From contig JAGTTD010000005.1 of the NCBI GenBank assembly GCA_018398585.1, positions 37,884,750-37,948,749 of the forward strand: 64,000 bases of DNA, read 5' to 3'. Positions within the stretch are counted from its first letter, which is position 1; every line of letters begins with the position of its first letter. Source of the DNA: Simmondsia chinensis. Its lineage: Eukaryota; Streptophyta; Magnoliopsida; Caryophyllales; Simmondsiaceae. The notes beneath the pieces were generated by a model. It was not told the origin of the DNA. It saw nothing but the letters and a program-made list of their open reading frames with translations, and made no database searches. This document shows, piece after piece, positions 20,454-32,000 of the stretch. Position numbers and translations under genes: made by a program.

Positions 20454-23400
20454 ATGCAAACTAGGGTTTCTGCATTAGAAGAGGGGAAAGATCCTAGTAC
20501 TATACCAAGAACTAGGGTAATACCGGTACGATTGCTTTCGATTTTGATTGTATTCTTAGGGATTTGCCTGGTGTTTTCATTCATTAGTATGAACACGATT
20601 CGTAGATTTGGATTGAATAGTGTAGCTGCTGTGGTGAATCCTAGTACTTATGAGCCTTGTGTTAATGGTGGGTCTAATGGTTTGGATCAATGGATCAATC
20701 CCCCTTCTGATCTGATGCATAAAATGAGTGATGAGGAGCTCTTGTGGCGGGCGTCGTTTGTTCCTCGAATAAAGAATTACCCGTTTAATAGAGTGCCAAA
20801 GATCGCGTTTATGTTCTTGACAAAGGGTCCATTGCCATTTGAACCTTTGTGGGAGAGGTTCTTTCAGGGGCACGAAGGACGTTATTCGATCTACATTCAT
20901 CCTTTGCCTTCATATAATGAAGAATACCGGCCCTCTTCGGTTTTCTACAAGCGACGCATACCTAGCCAAGTATGTATCATTTCGCTTGACTTACCTTCGG
21001 TTGATTGTTCATTGTCAGTTTTATTCCCATTTTTCTGCTTCTTGTTTCCTGTAATGATATTGTTATTCTTTGATATAATATCAGAGTCTTGTTGGTTAAG
21101 AGGTCACAAGTTCAAACACCTCACACTCTAAATATCAATATATTCAAGGACAAGGTATGGGTGGGCCTGCGTATTAGTCACGCTTCAAAACCGATGGGCA
21201 TTTACCCAAGGGGACATGTTAAGAGTGTTAAATCATTCCTGGATCTTCACCCATAAGCTTAAACGTTTGAGACAATTAGTTCATTGACAGATATTGTCCT
21301 CGCTGTTTTATTCAAGTTAGTAACATGTGAACGTCGAAGTGATGAATTATAATATGCTTTACTGGAAAAGGGTGGACGTCCTTGTAGCATAACTGAGCAT
21401 AAAATAGCTTAAAATATGTGAATTTTATAAAGTAGAATGTAATACGTCATATTTGGTAAGAGACATTGATAAGTGAAAGTATTTAAGATCTAACAGAACA
21501 CTGGAAATGTATTGCTGTTGGTATATCACCTTCTCTGTAGTTGGAGGCTTGTCATTGTCAGTGTAATGCTAATTTTTTTTTTTGAATTTTAAGATAGTAG
21601 GCTTCAAAGCAAAGAAAGTAATTAAAACACTGAGTTTCATTATGCACAATTTCTGAATTACTTAGCATTTTTATTGACAATTGCCGAAAAGTGAAAATGG
21701 AGAAATTTGTGTTGAAAATGGGGTAAAGGTGTAGTTGCACGAAGTAGGATCGGGAATTGAAGTGGGATCATGGGCGCGGGTAGTCATATAAGTTTCTATG
21801 GTATGTTACTTTATATTAGTTATAGTAGAAAGTTAAGGATATATTTTTAATTGAATGATAGAGCATAACACATCAAAACACGGTCAAGGTCAATATTAAG
21901 TAATAACTTGGAGATTGAGTGCTCTAGTGAATACAATCAAGAAAATCAAGTCCAACATATCCATGGAGTTTAATTATTGTTTGAATCCAGTGATATGATT
22001 AGCCAACGAATCATATGATAAATCTCTTCTCTATTCGAATGATTCAATCATTGTCTAAACCAAGTTTTCCTTATGTTTGTTATGTCTTCGAAACACGAAT
22101 CTAACCCCGAAATGCCATATTGTGTTTTTGAGCATGAAACATTAGCGTTTTAGGAACTTCTTGCAATTATAGACAAAGGTAACAAAGAAATATTTGGCAT
22201 TGGATGAATGATGGTATTAGCAGAGTTTGGTTCTGTATTTCAAAGACATGAGAAACTGATGGGAGTTAAATAAATTTTATTCCCAGTAAATGTATATATC
22301 TAGTAGCCTGAACTTTGAATAAATGATTTTCATTGCGTCTTCATTCTCAAGACAATGTAACATATTTTATTAAGGATTTCATATGTGAATCTAATAAAAT
22401 CTCTTATTAGAATTGTGAGAGAGAACGGATTAATATATAAGCATAATTGGTTTGCTCCACCTAATGTCAATTGGTTTTAGGATGAAACCCCACTTGGACT
22501 TATATGTGGACCTAATTTATGCCAACTCCATTAGTAGAGCTTAAGGCCAGTAAATTATCACATGGTGATTCTGGGACCTTGTTTGATGCATTGTGTTGTT
22601 GAAAAGAGGATGTATTAGGATTTGTTGCACTGAGGGCCGTTGTTGGATCCAATTGAATGTAATTAACAATTGGATCAGAGAAGGTAAGGGTTATGATTGA
22701 GGAAAACTCACACATGAAGGTGAGTGTTAAAAGATTGCATTTGTGAGTCTAGTAAGAATACCGCATTGGAATTGTGAGAGAGAACAAATCAATATATGAG
22801 CCTAATCAGGTGCTCCACCCAATATCCAATTCGTTTTAGGGTGAAACCCCTCTTGGGCTGGCTTATTTGTGGACCTCGTATATGCCAACTCTACGGAACG
22901 GTCTAAAGGCCCGGTGAAATTTAACATATATCAAATGAACATGTGGCTACCAAAATAATGATCGATCGACTTACCAGTTCTGACTTGACACCAGAACAGT
23001 GGAACCCAATTCACCGATTCATTTTTTGGGGCTTCCTGCCCCCGCACCTTGGGAGTGTCCACCGGATTGCTCATTGTGTAATATCATAAGGACGGACGAT
23101 TTCGGTTTTTCTTCTTTGAGAGAAAGAGAGCCTAGTTCCTTTTTTCACCTTACAAATTGCATGATTGGCTGCTATGATTAATCTTATTACGGGATCATGT
23201 TTTTTTTATGAGTTCTTTGACCTTTACCAGAGCATTCTCACACAGACTGTGTGGATGTGGACCTTTGATAAATTGCATATATTATGAATTTGAATGTCAT
23301 TGGATCCTGTTCTTTAGCTAATCATTTCTATTAATTTCTTCTTTTCTAATAAATTTAAAACTTTTACTTGCTTTTGCTTTTGTTGTGTGTCGCTGATTGC

Positions 23401-25351
23401 TTGTTGCTTGGTGCTCGCTCGGTGTATTGTGTGTCGCAATGCTATGTGCTTTGATGCTAGCTGCTTTGTTGCTTTATCGCTTATTGTTGTTGTTTGCTCT
23501 CTTCGTGCTGTGTTTGTATGCTTTTTGGGTTGGGGGTCCTCGGATACAGCCTCCCTCTAGTATAGCACCTTGAAAGGTAAGGTTGCGTACATCTCAACCC
23601 CTCCCAGACCCTGCAGTGGCAGGAGCCCTTAAGGCACTGAGTTTGTTGTTATTGTTGTTGTTGTAATAAATTAAAAACTTGTAAAAGTCAAATAATAAGC
23701 TAAACCCTGGCAATCAACTATCCAGCCAAACAAACATTGAAAACTCATGCCCCGTTTGCCCGTATTAGGGTTAAAATAGCTTTTAAGCTGGCCATTGTGC
23801 AAGGATACATTTGTACAGGGTCGGTCCTGACATTTTCTGGGTCCCAAGTCAGAGTTTCAAATGGGGTCTTTCATATACAACAAATTATGAAAATTATGAT
23901 CGTAAAACTTAGTAATATTAACCATTAATACTTTAAAAGTTACAACTCCAAAAATTTGGGGACTCCAAATGGTTGCTTGGGTCACTTGGGGTTATGTTTG
24001 GCCCGTTCTTGTAACACCGATCATGATGCATAATATTGTAGTTTATTTACCAAAACATTTTGTTTTAAATGATTAAACTATTGAAAATGAATTAAACCCA
24101 ATAATTGTATAGCATGAATTGCGACATTGTAGTGATTCAACATTCACTCTATATGAGGTTTTATATGTAATTGAAAACCTTCTTACATTTCGCAGCGGTA
24201 GAGATTCATAATTTAGAAATATTACTCTCGTAGAAACCAAAGCACTGGATCCCATTAGAACTCCGAAGTTAAGCGTGCTTGGGCGAGAGTAGTACCAAGA
24301 CGGGTGACCTCCTGGAAAGTCATCGTGTTGCACCCCTCAGATTAGGGGTTATCGGAAATAGCCTCCCTTCAAGGTGCTACCCCGAAGAGGGAAGGCTGCG
24401 TACAGACCCTGCTTAGGCGGGGGCCCTTGGGGCACCGGGAATGTTGCTTTTTACTCTTACAGAAACCGAAGCACCTAGATGGACTTTGATTTAATCTGGG
24501 ATTTGACTCTACCTACAATCATTCTCATTATCCAATTATTCATATTTTATTTATCAGAGTAGTAGTTTTTATCAAATTAAGATTCCTTTATCGTGTATCG
24601 CTCTAGCTTCTATTTTCTATATTGTTTCAAATTTCAAATTCTATAAAGGACATAGCTGCTCTGTTTGTTTTCCTGTTTTTCGCTAATCGTATTCGATCTC
24701 ACTTCTTTACAGGTAGCAGAGTGGGGAAGGATGAGCATGTGTGATGCCGAAAGAAGACTTCTCGCTAACGCCTTACTCGATGTCTCAAACGAATGGTTTG
24801 TTCTCCTCTCGGAGTCGTGCATCCCTCTATACAACTTCAGCATCATCTACCACTACATAACGCGATCCAAACTCAGCTTCATGGGCGCCTTTGATGACCC
24901 GGGCCCATATGGGCGAGGCCGCTATAACGGGAACATGGCACCAGAAGTAAACTTATCGCAGTGGCGTAAAGGATCCCAGTGGTTCGAAATCGACCGAAAA
25001 CTCGCAATTAACATTGTAGAAGATACCAAATTTTATCCCAAGTTTGAAGAGTTTTGCAAACCGAGCTGTTATGTGGATGAGCATTATTTTCCTACGATGC
25101 TCACGATTCAGGCCGCAGATCAGCTGGCAAATAGGAGCTTAACATGGGTCGACTGGTCGAGGGGCGGGGCCCATCCGGCCACGTTTGGGAGAGCCGACGT
25201 TACGGTGCAGTTCTTCAAGAAGATCATGGAAGGTCGTGAGTGTTTGTACAATGGTCAAAACTCGTCGGTTTGTTATCTTTTTGCTCGGAAATTCGCGCCT
25301 AGCGCTTTGGAACCGTTGTTATTGATAGCGCCAACTGTGCTCGGTTATTGA
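20454..25351 (+). CDS. GT14 core-2/I-branching (BC10-like) glycosyltransferase, two exons
   Basis: Exons are 20454-20969 and 24713-25351, joined in phase 0 (CAA|GTATGT ... TTTACAG|GTAGCA). The product is 384 aa, normal for plant BC10-like proteins of the core-2/I-branching beta-1,6-N-acetylglucosaminyltransferase fold. A short cytosolic N-terminus (MQTRVSALEEGKDP) precedes one signal-anchor helix at about 24-46, giving type II Golgi topology. The catalytic region runs about 115-365: KIAFMFLTKGPLPFEPLWER, then VAEWGRMSMCDAERRLLANA, then SNEWFVLLSESCIPLYNF, KGSQWFEIDR, DEHYFPTML and LTWVDWSRGGAHPATF. The first ATG in frame is 20454; the frame upstream opens only at a TTG. The acceptor glycan is unknown. 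The 3743-bp intron holds a TRIM and two SINE copies. Confidence 0.94.
21080..21290 (+). mobile_element. TRIM-like relic in GT14 intron
   Basis: TATCAGAGTCTTGTTGGTTA resembles a decayed primer-binding segment. It is followed by CAAGTTCAAACACC and an LTR-like piece (TGTTAAGAGTGTTAAATC, CACCCATAAGCTTAAACG). No second LTR was seen. Confidence 0.35.
22369..22926 (+). mobile_element. Older TRIM in GT14 intron
   Basis: Two diverged LTRs (about 22369-22562 and 22725-22926) share the block CCAATTGGTTTTAGGATGAA / CCAATTCGTTTTAGGGTGAA and the CCCCACTTGGACTTATATG type motif with the TRIM at 15289. TGGTGATTCTGGG follows the first LTR where the primer site should be. The right LTR ends AATTTAACA. It is more diverged than the 15289 copy, so older. 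Confidence 0.7.
23524..23664 (+). mobile_element. SINE/LINE tail copy in GT14 intron
   Basis: GGGTTGGGGGTCCTCGGATA, then GCACCTTGAAAGG, TTGCGTACATC, CCCAGACCCTG and GCACTGAGTTTGTTG(TTATTG)TTGTTG. It is the shared Au-like 3' tail with its (TTG)n end and no 5S head. Confidence 0.7.
24223..24474 (+). mobile_element. 5S-headed SINE copy, 5'-truncated, in GT14 intron
   Basis: The element, 24246-24451, begins inside the 5S head at TGGATCCCATTAGAACTCCG and ends GCACCGGGAATGTTGC. It is flanked by direct repeats of 23 bp matching at 19 positions (24223-24245 and 24452-24474), the product of target-primed insertion. The last insertion boundary is 239 nt from the acceptor site of GT14 exon 2. Confidence 0.82.
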
Positions 25352-25840
25352 TAATGAACGATTAGACTCGAAATACACAGTATTGGCTCGTATGCAGCAA
25401 GTTCCTTTCTCTCTCTTGCTCGCGGGTAGTAGAAAGAGAAGCCGGATATGCACAATACTTGATGTTGGGTGGACAAGAATAAGATGCATTCGTTAAAAAC
25501 AAATATGTTAATGTATTTTGTCGTATTAAGTAACTTTATATATAATGATACATATAATTGAGTTAAAAGTAATTGAATATGACAAAATATATGGTGCGTT
25601 TGTTTTTAACAAATGTATCAGATCTTTGCCCGAGCGGTGTACAGAGTACAGAGCCAAAGCAACCCCAGTTCTTAGTATAACATGGCTTTTGACAACTGCT
25701 ACCTGTATTTTTTTGAGATTGTTTAGTTGTCCACATATATATATATATATACACATGAAGTGATCTTTGCACTTTTTTTTTTTTTTAATATTTTGTTCTC
25801 ATTGCTGTGATGTTGCTGACTCCACAATGAATGTTGCGCT
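25352..25840 (+). other. GT14 3' flank
   Basis: Contains the 3' untranslated region and AT-rich flank, with a short (TA)n near 25733-25750 and a T run near 25771. No convincing gene. Confidence 0.4.
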
Positions 25841-26292
25841 TAGGGATGACGATAGGGCGGGTAAAATCTGTAATCTATTGATACTCGGCCTGTTTGGGGT
25901 AGATACGGATACAAGTAAGGCGGGTAGTGTGTATGAGTTGGGAATAAATTATAATACTGTCACGGGTATGGGGGGGCACGTAGCCTGGCCCATATTTGCC
26001 TGGCCTATACCCGTCATAGCCATTCCAATTTGTATTTTATTTAGTTAAAAATAAGAAAATGTATATTTGATTTACTTATTTAATTATGTCAAATATTAGA
26101 ATAAATTATAATTAGATTATAAAATATAATATTAAATAATTAATATGCTTGTGTGGTCATTCGGTATCCACATTAAAGCAGGTATAGGTATGAATTTGTA
26201 TCAGCTAGGGCAGGTATAGGTAAAGATTTGGGTAGTGGGCACGGTATAGAGGAGGCACACCCCATGCCCTTCTTGCCCTGTTGCCATCCTTA
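25841..26292. mobile_element. hAT-like MITE (TAGGGATG type)
   Basis: The left end TAGGGATGACGATAGGGC answers inversely to the right end GCCCTGTTGCCATCCTTA. The flanking octamers match at 5 of 8 positions only. The interior is AT-rich; GGGTATGGG-type blocks sit near both ends, as in the relic at 3453. Confidence 0.55.
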
Positions 26293-28103
26293 GTTTCTTT
26301 CGGTTCAGCAAAAATATTTTCTTTTTGCTGAACTTTTTTTATTATAAGCTTTTTCAACAGCGTAGAACACATTATGAGAGATGTTGAAGGGGGCTGGTTG
26401 CTCCGTTATATGCATGCTAATGGGGCAAGTATGTTTCTCATTGTGGTTCACAGATATCATGAACGCAAGGTGCAGGATACCAGGCCGAGAACCCGGACAA
26501 CCACTCCCCTATGTGCCGATCGCTAGCGCATCCAGCCTTTTTTCCCCTTTATTCGGGGACTTCAACGGGCCTTACAAGCTCATAAAATGGCAATTCTTCA
26601 CGTTTTCCTCTGCGTCGAACTTTAGCCCTTTCGAGTTGGCCACGGGGCAACGGCCTCTGACGCCCCACACCATTGCGACAGGAGGGGGCTTGCCCTGAGG
26701 CCAACTTTGCCACTGTTCGGATCTCCTCTCTTCCCTTTTCTCTTTCTTCTCTTTTTTTTCTCTTTTTCCACTTGTTTGGCTAACTCATGCTTGTCTTTTT
26801 TATAATAAGTTGTATTCGCTTGAAACCCAATAGATAACGTTTTCCCTTTCATACAGAAAAACATTTTATCCTTTTGTTGAAGAAAATTTAATTCTCTCTC
26901 GATAAATAAAAATATTTTTGTGTTTGTGGTTTTGCTAAGACAATATCTAAAATATACAATAGAATATATTTGAAAAATACTTTTTGTCAAAATAGACAGA
27001 GTCGGAGAATAAGAAAATTTTCAGGACTATCTGAAACAAACGACAATGACATAAGAGAGCTATAGGAGGAAGATGCTCCTGTGTTATCGGACTTACACTT
27101 CTAATTATCAAAAAAAAAAAAAAAGGAGAAAAATAATACGATAACAATTATTTGATAATGGCTTATTTTATTTTTATTCTATTGTATAAAAAATAATAAA
27201 AAATAGTTATTTACATCAAAAGTTTTGCTCTGCTTTAAATCTCAATTTTATTAATTGAATCTCTATATGATTTTATATTATGTCAATATAATCTTTTAGC
27301 TCCATTACGTTAAGCAAATACAAAGCCACATTTATCAATCTAAAACTGTCATTAAAAATTTTGTCGTTAATTTAATGTAAATTCTCACTATAGACTAAGT
27401 TTTCACAATTGAAGTTACAAAGACACCGTTGGTGTCCTCGTTTCAAGATTGAGGCAGTTTTGTTCGAGATTACTGCATTTGTTCCTTCCTGTTGTCTAAC
27501 TAGCATTATTTTCGCAATAATTGATATACAATTGATCACATAATACGCAAGTTCGAGGAATATAAATGTACGAAATTTCATAGGAACACCTAGGGCATAG
27601 GATCAGATAAATAGATTTTGAATTAGCTATTATACGATTAACCTTACAAGAGGTGGCCCAGTAGAATACCCCTATATGAATCGTTTTAAGAACGAGTGAG
27701 TGATAGAATTACACGAAGGCTTTCATGTTACGTAACGAAAATTATATTATAGATTTGAGCTAACCGTTACACGAGTGGCCATATAAAAAGCTAAGAGTGG
27801 GACGAAAAGTCACCATGCCCCATCTTGGGAGTAGCCCGGACTTGAATCCCAATACCATCATTTCTAAAATTTCTTAGAACGAACTTCTAAAACGTTTCCT
27901 TATGACATAGGGCCTATTTGGCGAGGTTTGCCCCCGCCCCCCCTCCCGGGCCGAAAAAGTGTTCTTTTCTGCTTCTAAATAGAACTAGAAATATAATATT
28001 TCTCGTTTAAAGTAAAATAAAAAAAATTTAAATTTTACTATAAAAATCCTACAAGTGAAAGCAGCTTTTACAAAATTGCTATCGCAAAAAGATATCTTTA
28101 AAA
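26293..28103. other. Intergenic DNA with retroelement traces
   Basis: Holds the small integrase-like remnant (26590-26698) and an L1-type 3' end (about 27098-27125, TAATTATC followed by a 16-nt A run, so plus-strand orientation). The rest is unclassified AT-rich DNA. Confidence 0.4.
26590..26698 (+). pseudogene. LTR-retrotransposon integrase remnant
   Basis: The peptide FSPFELATGQRPLTPHTIAT resembles the conserved SPFELATGQ.PLTPHT stretch of plant Ty3/gypsy polyproteins. Nothing on either side continues the domain, so it is a short relic. The call rests on one motif. Confidence 0.45.
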
Positions 28104-28106
28104 AAG

Positions 28107-28323
28107 TATAAATTACATATTAGTATCCTAAAATTTAGTATATTAATTTTTTAAATAGTTCAAACAATGGTGCGAAAGAATGAAAGTCTAGCCTATTTTT
28201 TACCTTTACATTACTATTTTATTAAATACGTGCAACCATTTGAATTAAAGAATCACTTCACAAAGATTATGCTCTAAAAAATTAATACGCTAAATCTCAA
28301 GATAATAATATTTAATTTACCCT
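28107..28323. mobile_element. Foldback MITE (copy of the 61976 family)
   Basis: AAATTACATATTAGTATCC on the left answers TTTAATTTACCCT on the right, and both arms carry ATTAATTTTTTA / AAAAAATTAATAC. The layout is the same as 61976-62211. Confidence 0.45.
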
Positions 28324-28507
28324 AAAAAAAAAGACAGTTTTTTCACGGCTTGGAAGGAGCGAACTCAAATATTATTGCCTTTTAGTTTTTGGTCATTTTT
28401 TTTTCCTCTTGTATATGGTAAAAAAAAGGGGATACATTTACAGAGCAGGGGCTTACAAAAGGCAACAAAATATAATTCATTCTCAAGCCAGGCCAGTACT
28501 CACTCCA

Positions 28508-28984
28508 CTAATCTGAATCTGATTCCATGTAGTTTCCCATTGCCTTCAGCCCTCTTGGTCTCTGCCACCACCACCACACACACACACACACACACATTTT
28601 ATTAAAACTTGTTAACAACTGCACGTGTAAGTTCAATGTGAATCCCATGTAAGAATCGTAAGAAAGAAGAGACCAATATATAAGCGCAGTAGGTCACTCC
28701 ATCAAATGCCAATTGGTTTTGAAATGAAGTGGTTCTCGTGTGTGCTAACTCCATGTACGTGAATCTAGTACCAAGGTTGACACCCTATGACAAGATCTTC
28801 CAGGTTCAAATCAATCCAACGTTGAGTTGTAAGATAGAAGATATTAATATACAAGCCTAGTGTGTTATTCCACCTGATACTAATGGGTTTCTTAGTAGAA
28901 CTTCTCGTTTATACTTATACGTGGATCTCGTATGTATTACCTCTCCGAGTAGTTCTACTTCTACCAAAGGCCTAGTACAATTAA

Positions 28985-29022
<38 letters not shown>

Positions 29023-32000
29023 GATAGAAATAATACCTTTTTAGAGATCTTTTTCTCACGGACCTCGTAGCGTTCTAGAGTGAGATCACACAGCCATCCT
29101 CCTGGACTCATCAACTGTTATAACACATACATCAATTCCATACTTTAATCCAGTAGAAAGAAAAAGCTGTTTTGCAACTAAACAGATAAGTAGAGTAATA
29201 CTATCCGCTATACAATTTAATAGAATTTTGTTGTTGTTTGGACATTAACATAGGGTTCATTTACCATGCACTAAGGTATCGGATCCCATTAGAACTCCGA
29301 AGTTAAGCGTGCTTGGGTGAGAGTAGTACCAGGATGAGTGACCTCCTAGGAAGTCCTCGTGTTGCCAATCCTAAAAGGTTGGGGTCCTTAGAAACAGCCT
29401 CTGGGCAGGGTTACACTCTGAAGGGGTAAGGCTGTGTACATCCATCCGTCCCAGATCCCGCTTATGCGGGAGCCCTTGAGGCACTGGTTCTGTTGTTGTT
29501 GCTGTTGTTGTTGCTCTAGCAATAACATCTCTCAATAAATAGGATGCCAAAATCTAACACAACAAGATAAGCAAAGCGTATATGAGATGCGACAAACTGA
29601 GCTCAAACTCGTCGGGTTGAGACTTAATTGATATTTAGCTCAGCTTAGGCTTGACTTGTTATTGGCTTGGCTTAGGTGAGCTCGAACCTAGGAACAAGCT
29701 TGAGATAACCTCACCTTATTTAAACTCATCCAAGGTTAACCTAGGCTCATTTGGGCCCATTTAGATTTGAGTTTGGCTCAGTTAGACTCGAATTAACTCA
29801 ATTATGCATACTCATGAGTCTTAAGAGGCTTTAATAATTTTGTCCTGTACTGTATACTAGTGAGGCCAATGGGCAAGGGATCCACTACATACAAACAAAT
29901 CCTATAAATTTCAAGGAAAGTAACTTTTTTTTTTTTTTTAAAACCGAAAACTACCTAAATTTAGGTATAATTTTAAAGAGCAACTAAATTTTCTAATTTT
30001 TCAATGTAACACAAACTTTTTTACAATTTTTGATGTCACACCTTAATGTTAAACGTCATTAACGTTCTTTAGTTTTTGCTTACGTGACTTTTGAAAAAAA
30101 GAGAAAATATATTTAAAAAATTCAAAATTACATCTAAAATAATATGTAAATATTTTGAATATTTTAAAAAATACCACGCCAACAAAAACTAACAGTTGTT
30201 AATGTCGTCATATTAAGGTGTAAAATTGAAAAGTTTTAAAACGTTTTAAGTATGACATTAAAAAATTAAAAAATCTAAGTGACTTTTTAGAATTGCACTG
30301 CAAATTTTAGTTTGAAATAAACCCAATAAGAAATAATACGTTCAAATAGATTTATTATTATTTTTAGAATAAATTACAGAAAACTCATTGACTTTTGCCT
30401 CAATAATAGAAAAGCCCCTCACAAATAAAATTTACTCAATAAACTCCCTCACTTCTGAAAATTTATCACTTTGCCCCCAAACAACTTTTTTTTGACCATT
30501 TTACCCCTCAAAATAAAATGGTTAAGTGTGTGATTTTATTTTTAGAAAAGGCCTTTCTATTTTGAAGAAAAATAAGAATTTTTTTTTTATTTTTAAAAAG
30601 AAAAGTTTTCTGTATTCATAAAAATTATTATTTTAATTAATTATAGTAGTGACATTATAACATTAACAAAAAATATTATATTTTATCTTATAATATTTTA
30701 ATAAAAATTTTAAAAATTAATTAAAATAATTATATTTTTATAAATATAAAAAATTGTCTCAATTCCTTTACTAAAAACATAAAATTTTTAATTTTTATCT
30801 AATAATATAAAACTCCCTTTTAAAAATAAATTTAACATTTAATTCCCTCACTTTAGAGGGACAAAATAGTCAAAAATAAGTTATATGAGGTTAAATAATA
30901 AATTTTTAAACATAAAAAAATTTTGTAAATATATTTATTTATAAGGAAGATTTTCTATTTTAAAGTGAAAATAAAAAAATTTTCTATAATTTATTCTTAC
31001 TTTTTTACAATTAAATAATTGTAGTGGTCCAAACATTGAGGCGCACAATCCACTCACATCGGAAAAGCCCCTTCTTGTACGTCTTTATTACTACTTTGCC
31101 ATTCCCAGACCCACATGCCATGCTTTCGTCCCTTACCGACTGTGGGCCCCATAAATATGACACTGCCAGTCTGTCACGCAATTACCTCCCGGCTATTTAC
31201 CCCCTTCCCCCTTCTTTGCTACCGACACGTGTAAGTTTCCCTGACATATTCACAAGCTTTTTCTTCTCCAAATACGTTTAAGTTTCAAGTTATTATTATT
31301 AGAATTAGAATAAAACAACAATAAATTCAGTGTCTATAAGTGCTCTCGTATAAATAGAGTGGTGGGTAGATATACGCAGTCTTTCCCCTTCAGGAGGCTA
31401 CCTTAAAGAGAGACTGTTTTTAAGGACCCCTAACCTGAGAAACTAGTCCGTAGTAAATATATAATTTATAAAAATATTAGTTATAAATTATTTTAAATAA
31501 TAATTTTATTTTGATTAATATTATTTTATTCCAATAATATAATAATAATATTAAGGAAACTCTCTTGGCAAACAGGTCCAATAAGACACGACACCTTTTC
31601 AAGAAAATTAAATTTAAAGATACATTTAATAGTATTTTATTATACTAAAAAACAAATTTAACCCAATTATAAGATTTTGAGATTTTGACCAAAGAATATA
31701 TGCTTTTCTATGCTTAAATAAAAATAGAAAAATAACAGTTCTTTTTTAAAATAAATTAAAAGTAAAATAAAAAATTTTTAAAAATAAATTTCTCTGAATA
31801 TTTAATTATAAAGATATTTTAAAAAAATAAAGGTAATAAAACAAGATGAGTAAGTAGGAAAATTGGCTCTCTCTCATCCTATGGTGAAGACTGACCACAA
31901 CGGTTAAAGAAAAAAAGTAACAGAATTGTCCGTTTCTAATTTCGTTTTGAAAATGTTACATATTCAATTGCATTCCAATGTATGTTTCTTTGATAAAGAG

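Noticed and set aside
28565..28595. CRISPR-like or satellite array
   Set aside because: Simple CA/CCA microsatellite; no spacer structure anywhere in the window.
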